Shown: positions 1-9,452, counted from the first letter of the stretch. The stretch is 64,000 bases of DNA from Candidatus Brocadia sinica JPN1 (GCF_000949635.1 NZ_BAFN01000001.1:1302001-1366000); one strand, 5' to 3'. Made by a program: numbers and translations. Notes: generated by a model from the sequence alone, not told the origin.

Positions 1-326
1 CCCATTACAGAACAATGCATCTTCTGCTCCGGCAATCCATCGAGGTACGCTGCGATGTCGCTATCAGTGATCTTACCCGCCTCGTCCAATGTCTTTCCTT
101 TAATCATCTCCGTCAAGGCGCTCGCAGAAGCAATGGCGCTTCCACACCCAAATGTCTTAAATTTCACATCCACAATACGGCCTGATTTATCCAGTTTCAG
201 CATCAATTTTAAAGCATCTCCACAGGCCAAACTGCCCACCTCACCTACAGCGTCTGGATTTTGAATTTCACCCACATTCCTTGGATGAAAGAAATGGTCT
301 TTCACTTTTTCAGAATAATCCCACAC
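1..326 (-). CDS. nifU: Iron-sulfur cluster scaffold, NifU/IscU type (3' end outside window)
   Basis: This is the N-terminal IscU-like domain of an Fe-S assembly scaffold, on which a [2Fe-2S] cluster is built from sulfur delivered by a cysteine desulfurase. Reading leftward from a GTG at 326, the protein begins [20 protein letters not shown], the typical NifU/IscU opening. The three cluster-ligating cysteines are visible in the motifs ACGD, GCGSA and HCSVMG. About 108 codons are present and the frame is still open at the window edge, so length and any C-terminal NFU or ferredoxin-like domain cannot be judged. GTG is the only start that fits the family N-terminus. The upstream gap (327-639) suggests its own promoter. 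Identification is firm; choice between NifU and IscU is not. Confidence 0.9.
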   Translation of the reverse strand, partial: MWDYSEKVKDHFFHPRNVGEIQNPDAVGEVGSLACGDALKLMLKLDKSGRIVDVKFKTFGCGSAIASASALTEMIKGKTLDEAGKITDSDIAAYLDGLPEQKMHCSVM

Positions 327-639
327 CCTATATTCCTTTCCAAACTAATTGTTGAAAAGCCTCAACGCCTTGATTCCTTAGTCAGTTCTTTCAGAATAAC
401 ACGGATAATACTTGCAAAGAGTGCAATATGATTCAATATTATCATCATAAATATATTCTTTTATACCTTGAATGTCAAGCATTGCTACTGTTTGTTGATG
501 CCTGGCATAAAAGAGAAATAGGGAGGAGATATGTGTAAAAATTTTTCAGGAATAGTGGGGAGCGATGGAAGGAAAAAGGCAATTTTCAAATAAAAAAGTA
601 AACAAACAGACAAGAATATGACTTGCTTATTCACAGTCA
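327..639. other. Intergenic region, no gene seen
   Basis: This 313 bp AT-rich gap lies between the nifU-like start and the end of the next leftward gene. It should carry the nifU promoter, but no convincing -35/-10 pair stands out. A perfect 10 bp inverted repeat (TTATTCACAG at 627-636 and its complement at 644-653) straddles the stop codon of the neighbouring gene at 640-642. It may help end that transcript, although no T-run follows it. Confidence 0.5.
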
Positions 640-1182
640 CTAACTGTGAATAATATTTTTATAGAAACCCAAAGGATAATTTAGTTTATGTGTTTCTTTT
701 TTTAGCCATTGGATATTTCTCGTGATTTTTTCTGATACGCGCCCAAAAGCATATGCAATAATATTCAAGATGATTTCGGATTTCAAGAACGGAGTGTAAG
801 CAAAAAAAGCGTAGAACATCGAAAAAAGAAACTTATTGTACAGTTTCTCGATCTGTTGATTCTGAGGTAATTCGAGCTTTTCAATTTCCTTGGCAGATGT
901 TTTGAGATCCCTGAAATGTTTTAATAACTTTCTCATATCGAAAATAGCTGTTTTATATTCATTATAGTTATGAATTGTTGAATTAAGTATGGTAATTAAA
1001 TTCCTTACAGAAAAATACTCGTCTCTGCTGAGATTAAAATTTTTTTCTGCTAAAATACTAATCGCTTCCCGTCTGAGCTGACAAAATTTATATAGAACAA
1101 TATCGTGCTTTTTTAATTTACGTAAATAAATAATCATATAGAATAATAAAAGTAACAACGGAACCATAAATACATAAAACAT
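640..1182 (-). CDS. Hypothetical protein with N-terminal membrane anchor
   Basis: Not recognised. The 180-residue product opens with a strongly hydrophobic segment (about residues 2-19, MFYVFMVPLLLLLFYMIIYL) followed by a basic stretch (RKLKKHD), so the remainder is probably cytoplasmic. A second moderately hydrophobic patch (about residues 119-145) could be membrane associated. The body is rich in Lys, Asn and aromatics and looks helical. The start is supported by a strong purine-rich ribosome-binding site (AGGAGGGGGG) just ahead of ATG 1182. It lies 17 bp downstream of another small membrane protein gene and may be cotranscribed with it and uvrA. Confidence 0.65.
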   Translation of the reverse strand: MFYVFMVPLLLLLFYMIIYLRKLKKHDIVLYKFCQLRREAISILAEKNFNLSRDEYFSVRNLITILNSTIHNYNEYKTAIFDMRKLLKHFRDLKTSAKEIEKLELPQNQQIEKLYNKFLFSMFYAFFAYTPFLKSEIILNIIAYAFGRVSEKITRNIQWLKKETHKLNYPLGFYKNIIHS

Positions 1183-1199
1183 ACCCCCCTCCTCTTTTT

Positions 1200-1469
1200 C
1201 TATCCTTTTTCTTTCTCTTTCCCGTGCTTGCTTTTTGGCGGAATATAATTAAACTTTTCGTCATAAAAAGCAAGAAATCTTTCGCGATACTCCCTATTTT
1301 CCGCTGCAAGCCGATCAATTTCTTTTTGTCTGTCTTTTATCCTTCCTTTGTACAGTAAAAATATCCAAAGGTGCATAATGAAAAAGAAAGCAAAAAATAA
1401 GCCTTTTATTAAACCCAAGGCTAAGATAATATCTTTTGTGTTATTCAGGATTTGTTTGATAAAATCCAT
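1200..1469 (-). CDS. Small membrane protein with coiled-coil tail
   Basis: Not recognised by family. The 89-residue protein has one long hydrophobic segment (about residues 15-41) and then a charged helix (KGRIKDRQKEIDRLAAENRE) with heptad-like spacing that is probably a short coiled coil. The C-terminus is Lys/Glu-rich. It starts 41 bp after the uvrA stop and ends 17 bp before the next gene, so the three may share a transcript. No clear Shine-Dalgarno precedes ATG 1469, so the start is uncertain. The architecture (TM plus cytoplasmic coiled coil) resembles small scaffold or septum-type proteins, but nothing specific supports a role. Confidence 0.55.
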   Translation of the reverse strand: MDFIKQILNNTKDIILALGLIKGLFFAFFFIMHLWIFLLYKGRIKDRQKEIDRLAAENREYRERFLAFYDEKFNYIPPKSKHGKEKEKG

Positions 1470-1510
1470 AAATAAATTAAGGACATTTAGGATAACTATA
1501 CATTTTTTAT

Positions 1511-4321
1511 CTAGCTTATGTTTATCGGTTTTTTCTCCACGATATTTAGGACTTTTTTTAAAAACAACCCCGTGTAGGACCGTTCGACTTTTGCAACCTG
1601 TTCAGGGGTGCCTGCTGCAACGACCTCACCGCCACTCACGCCGCCTTCCGGGCCTAAGTCGATCAGGTAATCTGCCGTCTTGATAACATCCAGGTTGTGC
1701 TCTATGACCAGCACCGTATTGCCCAAATCGACTAATCTGTGTAACATCTTTAACAACTGCTGTATGTCAGCAAAATGCAGGCCGGTGGTAGGTTCATCCA
1801 GGATATACAGTGTTTTTCCTGTAGCCTGTCTGGAGAGTTCTGCGGCAAGTTTGATCCTTTGTGATTCCCCGCCGGACAGCGTGGTGCTGGACTGCCCTAA
1901 TTTAATATATCCCAGTCCGACATCGTTGAGTGTGCTTAAAATACGTTCGAGTTTTGGAACGTTTTTGAAAAACTGATGAGCCTCTTCGATGCGCATGTCA
2001 AGCACATCCGAGACGCTTCTCTCCTTATAGGTAACTTCCAGTGTTACTTTGTTATACCTTTTCCCCTTGCATTCTTCACAAACGACGTACATATCGGGCA
2101 AAAAATGCATTTCTACTTTTTTGGTACCTTGTCCCTTGCATACCTCACACCGTCCACCGCTGATATTGAAACTGTATCTTCCCGCAGTGTAACCACGAAC
2201 CTTTGCCTCCTGCGTCTGCGCAAAGAGGGAACGGATCAGATCAAACGCCTTGGTGTATGTTGCAGGATTCGAACGCGGGGTTCGCCCAATGGGTGATTGA
2301 TCGATTTCTATAACTTTATCGATATATTCCGCGCCCAGGATTTTCGTATGTTCCCCGGGTGTCTCATAGCTGCCATAGAACAACTTCGCAAGGGCACGAT
2401 GCAGGATATCATTCACGAGGGTGCTTTTCCCGGAGCCGGAGACACCGGTAACACAGCAAAAGGTTTTTAAAGGGATTTTTACGTCGATGGATTTCAGGTT
2501 ATGGGCACGGGCGCCTCGTATTTCAAGAGAGTTCTTCAGATTAATATCCCTTCTCCTGGCGGGAAGTTCGATTTTCAGGATTTGGCTGAGATACTGCCCG
2601 GTTAATGAATCAGGGTTATCAGTAATTTCTTTCAACGTGCCATGGGTAACAATACTGCCGCCACGTTCACCAGCCCCGGGGCCAATATCGATGATATAAT
2701 CAGCATCACGAATGGTATGCTCATCATGCTCCACGAGGATGACCGTGTTTCCGTTGTCACGAAGTGTCTTTAAAGTCCTCAGAAGCCGTTCATTATCCCT
2801 TGGATGAAGCCCTATGGTGGGTTCGTCCAGCACATAACAGACCCCGACAAGACCCGATCCGACTTGTGTGGCAAGCCGGGTTCTCTGAGCTTCGCCGCCT
2901 GAGAGGGTGTCGCTGCTGCGTCCCAAAGTTACATAATGTAGTCCGACATCTATCATAAAACGAAGCCTGTTTTGAATTTCCTTCAGAATTTGTTTGGAAA
3001 TGATCGCCTGTTGTCCTTCCAGTTTCAACGCTGTAAAAAATCCAAGGGTCTCTTCTATGGTCAGATCCATGATCTCATGAATTGATTTATGATTGATTTT
3101 TACCGAAAGGGAGTCTGGTCGCAGTCTGGCTCCGTTGCAGACAGTACAGGTCCTGTAACTCATGTATCCGGAAAGGCGTTTCAGGATGCGTTCGCTGGCC
3201 GTTTTTTCATAGATGCGTTTGAGGTTGGGAATCACCCCTTCAAAGTCCTTTGTGCCAAAGAGCAGGGCATCCATGATCTCTTTCGGTAATTTTATAAAAG
3301 GTGTGCCCAGAGAGATGGAAAAGATTTTTGAAAACATCTTGACCTGGTTATCATAGTGAGTTTGGGTTAATGACCCCCAACCTCGCCAGGCATCGATAGC
3401 CCCGTCCCTGATACTGATGTGTTTGTCAGGAACAATCAGGTCCGGATCAAAATCCAGGGTATTTCCCAGGCCATTACAACCAGGACATGCACCATAAGGA
3501 CTGTTAAATGAAAACATGCGCGGCGTCAATTCTTCATAGCCACTCCCGCATTCCTGGCAGGCATACCGCTCGCTCAGGATATGGTCCGTCCAGCCCTTTT
3601 CGCATTCCTGACTTACCAGCATAACGCCTTCTCCTAATTTGAGACAGGTTTCGAGGGAATTGTACAAGCGTGTTTGGATATCCTCTTTTATGACCAGCCG
3701 GTCCACAATTACATCAATTTCGTGGGTTTTATATCTCGCCAATTTGGGAATGGTTTTAAGGTCTATAATACTATTGTCAACACGTGCGCGTACAAAGCCC
3801 CTTTGTACTATCGACTGAAATATCTCCCGGTGTTCACCCTTTTTCCCCTTAATAAGCGGTGCAAGAAGCATAATTCTGGTTCCCTGCGGGATTCCCGTGA
3901 TTCTCTGTATCATCTGGTCAACGGTTTGGCGGGAAATGATACATTTACACCGGTGACAATACGGGGTGCCAATTCTTGCGTACAACAAGCGTAAATAGTC
4001 ATAGATTTCAGTAACGGTTGCCACGGTGGAACGCGGACTCGGCGGACAAGTACGCTGTTCAATGGCAATAGTGGGAGGCAAACCCTCAATAAGTTCTACA
4101 TCCGGTTTTTGTATCTGATCTAAAAATTGCCGTGCGTACGAGGAAAGACTTTCAATATAGCGGCGCTGCCCTTCTGCATAAACCGTATCAAATGCAAGGG
4201 ATGATTTTCCTGAACCACTGACACCCGTAATAACCGTGATTCGGTCACGTGGAATATTGACATTGATCCCCTTAAGATTGTGTTCCCTGGCGCCACGAAT
4301 GACGATGACATTATTATTCAT
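1511..4321 (-). CDS. uvrA: UvrABC excision nuclease subunit A
   Basis: UvrA is the damage-recognition ATPase of nucleotide excision repair and loads UvrB onto DNA lesions. The 936-residue length is typical. Two ABC modules are visible: the first Walker A is GVSGSGKS at residues 33-40, the second lies near residue 640, and each has an LSGGE signature (TLSGGEAQR, TLSGGESQR) and a DEPT Walker B. CxxC pairs of the zinc modules are seen (CHRC, CQEC, CPGC, CTVC, CEVC, CEEC). I place the start at the second Met, MNNNVIVIRGAREHN, because UvrA proteins begin there; an in-frame ATG 33 bp upstream adds unlikely residues. pepA lies upstream across a gap containing a dispersed repeat. Confidence 0.97.
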   Translation of the reverse strand: MNNNVIVIRGAREHNLKGINVNIPRDRITVITGVSGSGKSSLAFDTVYAEGQRRYIESLSSYARQFLDQIQKPDVELIEGLPPTIAIEQRTCPPSPRSTVATVTEIYDYLRLLYARIGTPYCHRCKCIISRQTVDQMIQRITGIPQGTRIMLLAPLIKGKKGEHREIFQSIVQRGFVRARVDNSIIDLKTIPKLARYKTHEIDVIVDRLVIKEDIQTRLYNSLETCLKLGEGVMLVSQECEKGWTDHILSERYACQECGSGYEELTPRMFSFNSPYGACPGCNGLGNTLDFDPDLIVPDKHISIRDGAIDAWRGWGSLTQTHYDNQVKMFSKIFSISLGTPFIKLPKEIMDALLFGTKDFEGVIPNLKRIYEKTASERILKRLSGYMSYRTCTVCNGARLRPDSLSVKINHKSIHEIMDLTIEETLGFFTALKLEGQQAIISKQILKEIQNRLRFMIDVGLHYVTLGRSSDTLSGGEAQRTRLATQVGSGLVGVCYVLDEPTIGLHPRDNERLLRTLKTLRDNGNTVILVEHDEHTIRDADYIIDIGPGAGERGGSIVTHGTLKEITDNPDSLTGQYLSQILKIELPARRRDINLKNSLEIRGARAHNLKSIDVKIPLKTFCCVTGVSGSGKSTLVNDILHRALAKLFYGSYETPGEHTKILGAEYIDKVIEIDQSPIGRTPRSNPATYTKAFDLIRSLFAQTQEAKVRGYTAGRYSFNISGGRCEVCKGQGTKKVEMHFLPDMYVVCEECKGKRYNKVTLEVTYKERSVSDVLDMRIEEAHQFFKNVPKLERILSTLNDVGLGYIKLGQSSTTLSGGESQRIKLAAELSRQATGKTLYILDEPTTGLHFADIQQLLKMLHRLVDLGNTVLVIEHNLDVIKTADYLIDLGPEGGVSGGEVVAAGTPEQVAKVERSYTGLFLKKVLNIVEKKPINIS

Positions 4322-4430
4322 GAATTCCAAAAGCCACAAAGACACAAAAAACACAAAGAAAAGGGAATTTATGATTTACAAAGTACGATTCGTAAAATCC
4401 TTCTTCATTTATAGTGAACGACTTACATTA

Positions 4431-4556
4431 GTCCTTCGGCAACTTAAAATATCTATTTTCACAATGACAGTCCACCCCCTTCACCTTCGCCGACGGGAGA
4501 CAGTTGTTTGTCCCTCTCAATGAGGGGGATTAAGGGAGAGGAAATTTTTGTTTGAA
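4431..4556. repeat. Dispersed ~120 bp intergenic repeat, copy A
   Basis: This segment, beginning with CCTTCGGCAA and running through CAGTCCACCCCCTTCACC to GATTAAGGGAGAGG, matches 10151-10275 along almost its whole length with scattered substitutions. It sits between uvrA and pepA and encodes no plausible protein. The internal part, GGGGGAC/GTCCCCC-like in copy B, can form a hairpin. It is probably one member of a non-coding repeat family. Confidence 0.7.
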
Positions 4557-4560
4557 ATTT

Positions 4561-6066
4561 CTATGAAAACCTATTCCAATTCCGGATTAATTCCACAAGC
4601 AATCGAACCCCAATGCCTGACGCCCCTTTCTGGGTATATGCGCTGTTTTTTTCACACCAGGAAGTGCCCGCAATATCGAGGTGCACCCAGGGATATTTTT
4701 CGGTAAACTTACTTAAAAAGCAGGCGGCTGTTATTGCCCCCGCATACGGCCCCCCCACATTCTTTATATCTGCAATATCACTCTTGATCTGTTCCTGATA
4801 TTCCTCCCAGAGTGGTAGCTCCCAGACCCTTTCCCATGATTTTTCACCGGCAATTTTAACCCTTTTTTTCAACTCTTCGTTGTTTCCCAACATGCCTGTA
4901 ACGACAGTCCCTAAGGCTACCACACAAGACCCTGTCAGCGTCGCAAGATCAATTACAGCGCTGGGTTTATATTTCTCCGCGTACGCCAGGGCGTCCGCCA
5001 AAATTAAACGCCCTTCTGCGTCTGTATTTGCGACCTCGGCGGTCTTACCGGAATAAAACCGAATAATATCGCCGGGTTTAATCGCCGAACCGCTGGGCAT
5101 ATTTTCAGCACACGGTATGAGACCAACAACATGCTGCGGGAATTTCATTCCGGATATCGCCTTCATGGCTCCCATCACGGCAGCGCCGCCGGCCATATCA
5201 CTCTTCATGATATCCATGTCCTTGGCCTGTTTCAGACAAATTCCTCCTGAGTCAAAGGTAATTCCCTTTCCAACAAATACAACCGTATCCTGGTTTTTCG
5301 CATGTGCATTGTATTCAAGTATGATAAATTTCGGGGGCTGGGCGCTCCCCTGCGCAACACCCAGCACCCCCCCCATCCCGAGTTTTTTTAGTTCCGGCAG
5401 GGATAATATCTTACACTGAATACCAGCTTCCCCACCCAATTTCTTTGCAGTATCAGCCAAAACTCCAGGGGCCTTATCCTGAGACGGCGTGTTGATAAGG
5501 TCTCGGGTAAAACAGACGGCATCAGCAATAATTTGCCCGTGCTTAACGGCCTCCTGGACAGGCCTCAGATCCTCCTTGCCGGACAAAAGAAGCGTAAGCG
5601 CCCTGAGTTCCTGCCGCTCTTCGGGCGGAATAGTTTTATATTTCTGGTACCGGTAAAGGGCGAGCAGGGCGCCTTCACTATAAGCCTGATACCATTCACT
5701 TATTGGAAAAGGAATATCAATCGGGTCCATCACGCTGGCGCCCTCACTGATGCCCATATCACGTATCGTACAGGCGGCAGTGCCTGCCGCCTGTCTTATT
5801 TTGTCAAGTGTTGCATCCTTTTTCTTTCCCAGGCCCACGAGCATGATGCGTCTCGCCGGAATCTTTCCATATGTAGGCAGGATAATTGTCTTATTCAGTT
5901 TAGCAACAAATCCCTTTTCTTTTATTATTTCAGAAACAATATTATCCAATACCTTATTACAACGGCCAAGCGATTCGCTCAGGGTTTTGACGTCTTCGTA
6001 TAAATAAAAAACTACCACCTCTGCGGGTTCTTTTTCAACAGTTCCAATTTTGATATTAATATCCAT
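4561..6066 (-). CDS. pepA: Leucyl aminopeptidase (M17 family)
   Basis: PepA is a cytosolic two-metal exopeptidase that removes N-terminal residues from peptides and in some bacteria also binds DNA. The 501-residue length matches the family. The M17 signature NTDAEGRL lies around residue 350, and the metal/catalytic stretch ITFDSGGICLK with MKSDMAGGA is intact. An N-terminal regulatory half (residues 1-170) is also present. I start at MDINIKIG because AAGGA lies 7 nt upstream of ATG 6066; the longer frame begins 57 bp earlier without a ribosome site. It is followed by the ~240 bp gap before uvrA. Confidence 0.96.
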   Translation of the reverse strand: MDINIKIGTVEKEPAEVVVFYLYEDVKTLSESLGRCNKVLDNIVSEIIKEKGFVAKLNKTIILPTYGKIPARRIMLVGLGKKKDATLDKIRQAAGTAACTIRDMGISEGASVMDPIDIPFPISEWYQAYSEGALLALYRYQKYKTIPPEERQELRALTLLLSGKEDLRPVQEAVKHGQIIADAVCFTRDLINTPSQDKAPGVLADTAKKLGGEAGIQCKILSLPELKKLGMGGVLGVAQGSAQPPKFIILEYNAHAKNQDTVVFVGKGITFDSGGICLKQAKDMDIMKSDMAGGAAVMGAMKAISGMKFPQHVVGLIPCAENMPSGSAIKPGDIIRFYSGKTAEVANTDAEGRLILADALAYAEKYKPSAVIDLATLTGSCVVALGTVVTGMLGNNEELKKRVKIAGEKSWERVWELPLWEEYQEQIKSDIADIKNVGGPYAGAITAACFLSKFTEKYPWVHLDIAGTSWCEKNSAYTQKGASGIGVRLLVELIRNWNRFS

Positions 6067-6173
6067 AAATATCCTTAATTCAGGTAATACATTGTTTTGA
6101 TAATAAGGTGTAATGTTAATCAATTAATTTAGCATTAACCTGTCAGGTGTGTCAAACGAATAATCAGGGGAGG

Positions 6174-6209
6174 TTAAAAATATTCTGTCTTATTCGAGAA
6201 AACAGAATA
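6174..6209 (-). terminator. Candidate Rho-independent terminator
   Basis: Read leftward, an 8 bp stem (TATTCTGT and ACAGAATA at 6202-6209 and 6181-6188) is followed at once by TTTTTAA (6174-6180). It lies about 80 bp after the small gene at 6293-6520 and before pepA, so it would separate these two transcripts. Confidence 0.5.
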
Positions 6210-6292
6210 GTAACAAGAAAGACCCCGGAAGGGGAGATGCCAAAAGATTTATAGGGGAAAAACTGGGGAAATCCGGTACGCAAGGAGATTTA

Positions 6293-6520
6293 CTAAACTT
6301 CTTTACATTGAAAGGCTATGATGTACTGGACGTATTCTTCCAGAATCTTTGTCTGCTCCTCTGTTGATAACAAACGGTAAGGCACAACGGCATCTTTTGT
6401 CCAGAAGCATGTATTTTTGATAATCATGCTGAGGTGGAGGATGCGAGGGAGATGCTCTGCAGGATATTTTTTCAAATCGATTCCATTAACACCAATAGAT
6501 TCCAGAAATTTATTATTCAT
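6293..6520 (-). CDS. Small hypothetical protein, 75 aa
   Basis: Not recognised. The product has no hydrophobic segment long enough to span a membrane and has two Cys (NTCFW and QCKEV). I choose ATG 6520 (MNNKFLESIG) because AAGGAG sits 7 nt upstream; a longer in-frame extension of 21 residues lacks such a site. It is followed by a hairpin plus T-run, consistent with a separate short transcript. It lies between gspE and pepA but nothing in it links to either. Confidence 0.6.
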   Translation of the reverse strand: MNNKFLESIGVNGIDLKKYPAEHLPRILHLSMIIKNTCFWTKDAVVPYRLLSTEEQTKILEEYVQYIIAFQCKEV

Positions 6521-6717
6521 AATTACTCCTTCCTTAGATTCGCCACTGCCAGGAACAGCCGTTTGACCGCAATCCGGTATCAATAGCCATTTTTACGATT
6601 CTGTCTTAACATTCATAATTATCGGCACAAATGGTGATTAATTTAATAAAAAAGGGAGGGAGGAGCAGAGCATTTAGGGTGAATCCTTTCCTTGCGATGG
6701 AAAGGAAAGGCGGGTGG

Positions 6718-8379
6718 TTATATGTCTGATGATACGCGCAATAATTCTTCCAGTGTTGTTTCTCCCCTGCGAACAGATTCGAGTCCATCCTCCCACAAGT
6801 TCTTTGTCCCCCTCTTTTGAGCTTCTTTCATGATCTCACTGGAATCTTTATGGGCCAGGACAAGCCGCCGTATGGCATCATCCACACATAAAAACTCGGC
6901 AATACACTTTCTGCCTTTAAATCCCGCATTATTACAGTCATCACAGCCCCTGGGTTTATACAAATACTCCCCTTCTTTTAATCCTACCGTCTTGCGTATA
7001 TCCTCCCCTGGCAAATACGGTTCACGACACTTTCCGCACATCTTTCGCACCAGACGCTGGGCAAGGACACCAATGACGCACGAAGAGATCAGATAGTCCT
7101 CCATCCCCATATCCATTAACCGGGTAAATGCAGACGCCGAGTCATTTGTGTGAAGCGTCGACAAAACAAGGTGCCCGGTTAAGGCGGCCTGTATGGCAAT
7201 CGACGCCGTTTCCCGGTCTCTGATTTCACCAATAAGAATAATGTCGGGATCGTGCCGTAAAATGGAGCGCAGTCCGGAAGCAAAGGTCAAATCTATCTGA
7301 GGATTTACCTGGATTTGATTCACTCCATCCATGCTATATTCCACAGGGTCTTCCACCGTTACAATCTTTACCTCCGGTGAAACTACCTCCTTCAGCACCG
7401 CGTAGAGCGTGGTCGTTTTTCCGCTCCCCGTCGGACCGGTCACAAGCAACATACCCTCAGGCTTATTCACCATACGCCGAAACCTCCCCAAAAATTCCTG
7501 GCTGAATCCCAGTTTTTCCAAATCGAGCGTAACCGCAGTCCGGTCCAGGATCCTCATTACTACACCTTCACCATGGCTCATGGGAATAATCGAGACCCTC
7601 AAATCTACCTCCTTGCCTGCCACCTTCATCTTAATCCGGCCATCCTGAGGCAACCGTTTCTCTGCAATGTTCAACTTTGCCATAATCTTGATACGGGAAA
7701 TAATGCCATTGTAAAGCTCCCGGGGAGGAGGCGTCAGCTCCCGCAAAACCCCATCCACACGGTACCGCAACCGTGCATTCCTCTCAAAAACCTCCAGGTG
7801 CACGTCGCTTGCCCCTATTTCGATCGCCTTCGTTAACGTGCTATTTACCAGCCGTATAACGGGAGCCTCGGAAGCCATGTCCCGCAAGTGCTCCACGTCT
7901 TCCATTACTTCAATACTGGATGTCGCCGTGTCTTCCTCTTTAACCTCACCCTCATAAATAGTTTCGAGAGAGGCCAGAATATCTTTTTCACAGCCGGCAA
8001 AAATCTGTACCTGTTTATTCGTGGCCAACGCAACGGTCTCCACCAGCAAAGAATCCTGCGGGTCCGCAAGGGCAATATCCAGGGTCCCATCACGCAGACT
8101 GAGCGGGAGCACACGGTTTGTCATCAGAAATACCTTCGGCATATTTTCCACCAGCGGATACCGGTCATCCTTTTTCTTTTCCCAAACCGGTATCTGCAGT
8201 AATTTACTATACGCGAGCCTGAGGTCTTCTTCTGAAACAGTTCCCAGATCGATCAGGATGCGGCCCAGCTTCTGCCCTGTTTGCCTTTGCACCTCGATGG
8301 CACGGTCCAAATCAGCGCGAGTCACTCTCCCAATATCGAGTAATACGTCTCCAATATTGTTAATCGTTGCTTGATCCAT
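6718..8379 (-). CDS. gspE: Type II secretion / type IV pilus assembly ATPase GspE
   Basis: A cytoplasmic hexameric ATPase that powers pseudopilus or pilus extension. The 553-residue protein has an N-terminal MshEN/GSPII_E domain (about residues 1-145), the N2 domain, and the ATPase core with Walker A GPTGSGKT at 315-322, an Asp box and Walker B IILIGEIRD, followed by a His box (LSTLHTND). A tetracysteine zinc module (CGKC...CDDC, about 449-483) marks the GspE/PilB group rather than the retraction ATPase PilT. It is preceded by two pseudopilin genes reading the same way, which favours a type II secretion or related transport role. No inner-membrane platform (GspF) or secretin is in view. Confidence 0.93.
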   Translation of the reverse strand: MDQATINNIGDVLLDIGRVTRADLDRAIEVQRQTGQKLGRILIDLGTVSEEDLRLAYSKLLQIPVWEKKKDDRYPLVENMPKVFLMTNRVLPLSLRDGTLDIALADPQDSLLVETVALATNKQVQIFAGCEKDILASLETIYEGEVKEEDTATSSIEVMEDVEHLRDMASEAPVIRLVNSTLTKAIEIGASDVHLEVFERNARLRYRVDGVLRELTPPPRELYNGIISRIKIMAKLNIAEKRLPQDGRIKMKVAGKEVDLRVSIIPMSHGEGVVMRILDRTAVTLDLEKLGFSQEFLGRFRRMVNKPEGMLLVTGPTGSGKTTTLYAVLKEVVSPEVKIVTVEDPVEYSMDGVNQIQVNPQIDLTFASGLRSILRHDPDIILIGEIRDRETASIAIQAALTGHLVLSTLHTNDSASAFTRLMDMGMEDYLISSCVIGVLAQRLVRKMCGKCREPYLPGEDIRKTVGLKEGEYLYKPRGCDDCNNAGFKGRKCIAEFLCVDDAIRRLVLAHKDSSEIMKEAQKRGTKNLWEDGLESVRRGETTLEELLRVSSDI

Positions 8380-8400
8380 AATTTAACGCTTAAGAAATTT

Positions 8401-8460
8401 CCGATTTACGAATTACGATTTGAGATTGAAAAAATCGCAAATCTGAAATCGTAAATCTAA
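8401..8460. repeat. Inverted repeat between gspG and gspE
   Basis: GATTTACG (8403-8410) and CGTAAATC (8450-8457) are perfect 8 bp arms, with further pairing inside (GATTTG with CAAATC). This could form a stem-loop ahead of gspE. No coding potential is seen. Confidence 0.45.
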
Positions 8461-8535
8461 AATTTTAATTCAGTCCCTGTTTGGTTCTGACTCATCCAGG
8501 TTAGGAATATTCTCCTGACATTTCGAACAGCACTC

Positions 8536-8973
8536 TCACTCCCAACTTACCACATCCTTGTCCTCACCATCTCCCCCGGAATTACCATCTGCGCCGTATG
8601 AAAGGATATCGTAATCTCCATGCTCACCAGGATAGGTATAGACATAATTATTCCCCCAAGGGTCTTTGGGAATAATCTTTTTCTTTAAATACGGGCCCTT
8701 CCAGTTAAGAGCCCCCTGTGGCTCGGCTACCAGCGCCTCCAAACCCTGCTCCTGTGTGGGATATTTTGTCGTATCGAGTTTATACATCTCCAGGGCGCTT
8801 GAAAACCCTTCTATCTGCTGCTTGGCAACGGTTTGCCGGGATTCACCAACACGACCGATCATCTTGGGACCTATCAATGCGGCAAGCAACCCAATAATAA
8901 TCATAACAATCAACAGTTCCAGCAAGGTGAAACCGCCTTGCCTCAACAATTTCAACTTCAGCTTTTCTTCCAT
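8536..8973 (-). CDS. gspG: Major pseudopilin GspG
   Basis: GspG is the main subunit of the type II secretion pseudopilus. The 145-residue precursor has a short basic leader ending in Gly, then the processed start FTLLELLIVMIIIGLLAAL, with Glu at position 5 of the mature protein and a roughly 20-residue hydrophobic helix. The C-terminal part has the GspG-type pattern (TKYPTQEQGLEAL, GPYLKK, PKDPWGNNYVY, YDILSYGADG with a GGDGEDKDV calcium-site-like loop). This is a strong family match. A prepilin peptidase must be encoded elsewhere. gspE follows 156 bp downstream. Confidence 0.95.
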   Translation of the reverse strand: MEEKLKLKLLRQGGFTLLELLIVMIIIGLLAALIGPKMIGRVGESRQTVAKQQIEGFSSALEMYKLDTTKYPTQEQGLEALVAEPQGALNWKGPYLKKKIIPKDPWGNNYVYTYPGEHGDYDILSYGADGNSGGDGEDKDVVSWE

Positions 8974-9079
8974 TTTCAGTCACTCCATAAAATTTAATAA
9001 AAGGTTACACGTTCACAAAGGGGGGAATTCAAAAAGTCTCCCCTGGTTTTAATAATCAGGAATTTTATCTTGTATAATT

Positions 9080-9151
9080 CCCCTCTTTCTAGAGGGGATA
9101 CAGGGGTGTGTAAACCATCCGTAACACACCCCCGGCCCCTCTTTTTAGAGG
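9080..9151. repeat. Imperfect inverted repeat with nested hairpins
   Basis: The left arm at 9089-9111 (CTAGAGGGGATACAGGGGTG then TGT) pairs with the right arm at 9124-9148, and CCCCTCT/AGAGGGG forms a smaller hairpin at 9080-9097. The motif CCCCTCT-N-AGGGG...CAGGGG recurs near 62951-62977 upstream of the response regulator, so this is probably a genome-wide repeat family. Confidence 0.6.
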
Positions 9152-9257
9152 AGAGCTTAAAGGTTGCTGCCAAAGGCAGCCTAATTTAATGTATAGGAAT
9201 TTCAAAGTTGTTGCAGATCGAAGAGCTTCTTCGCTCTCCATTGAAAAGAGGTACGCC

Positions 9258-9344
9258 GAATATCGAATATCGAACAAAGAATGTTGAATGATGAAGTATT
9301 TTTACTTCACTATTCGATATTCCTTGTTCTGCGGTTCGACGTTC
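9258..9344. repeat. Long palindromic repeat (~41 bp arms)
   Basis: The left arm 9258-9298 and right arm 9303-9344 are reverse complements at most positions, with a 4 bp loop of T residues. Both arms contain GAAC-type and ATTCGATATT-type blocks (TATCGAATATCGAAC; TATTCGATATTCC). It lies in the non-coding gap between the two pseudopilin genes and looks like a mobile or palindromic intergenic repeat. No ORF or transposase is attached. Confidence 0.7.
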
Positions 9345-9452
9345 TCTTTAAATAAGTCGCCGAAGGCCTAATTTAATAAAGGAGGTAAGATTTTTGCGCT
9401 TCATACTGCCTCAAAATCGCATAAACAAAATGAAAATTCCTATACAATCAAG

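Noticed and set aside
2260-2285. tRNA-like T-loop string (GGATTCGAACGC)
   Set aside because: It lies inside the uvrA coding sequence on the other strand and no acceptor or anticodon arm can be formed around it.
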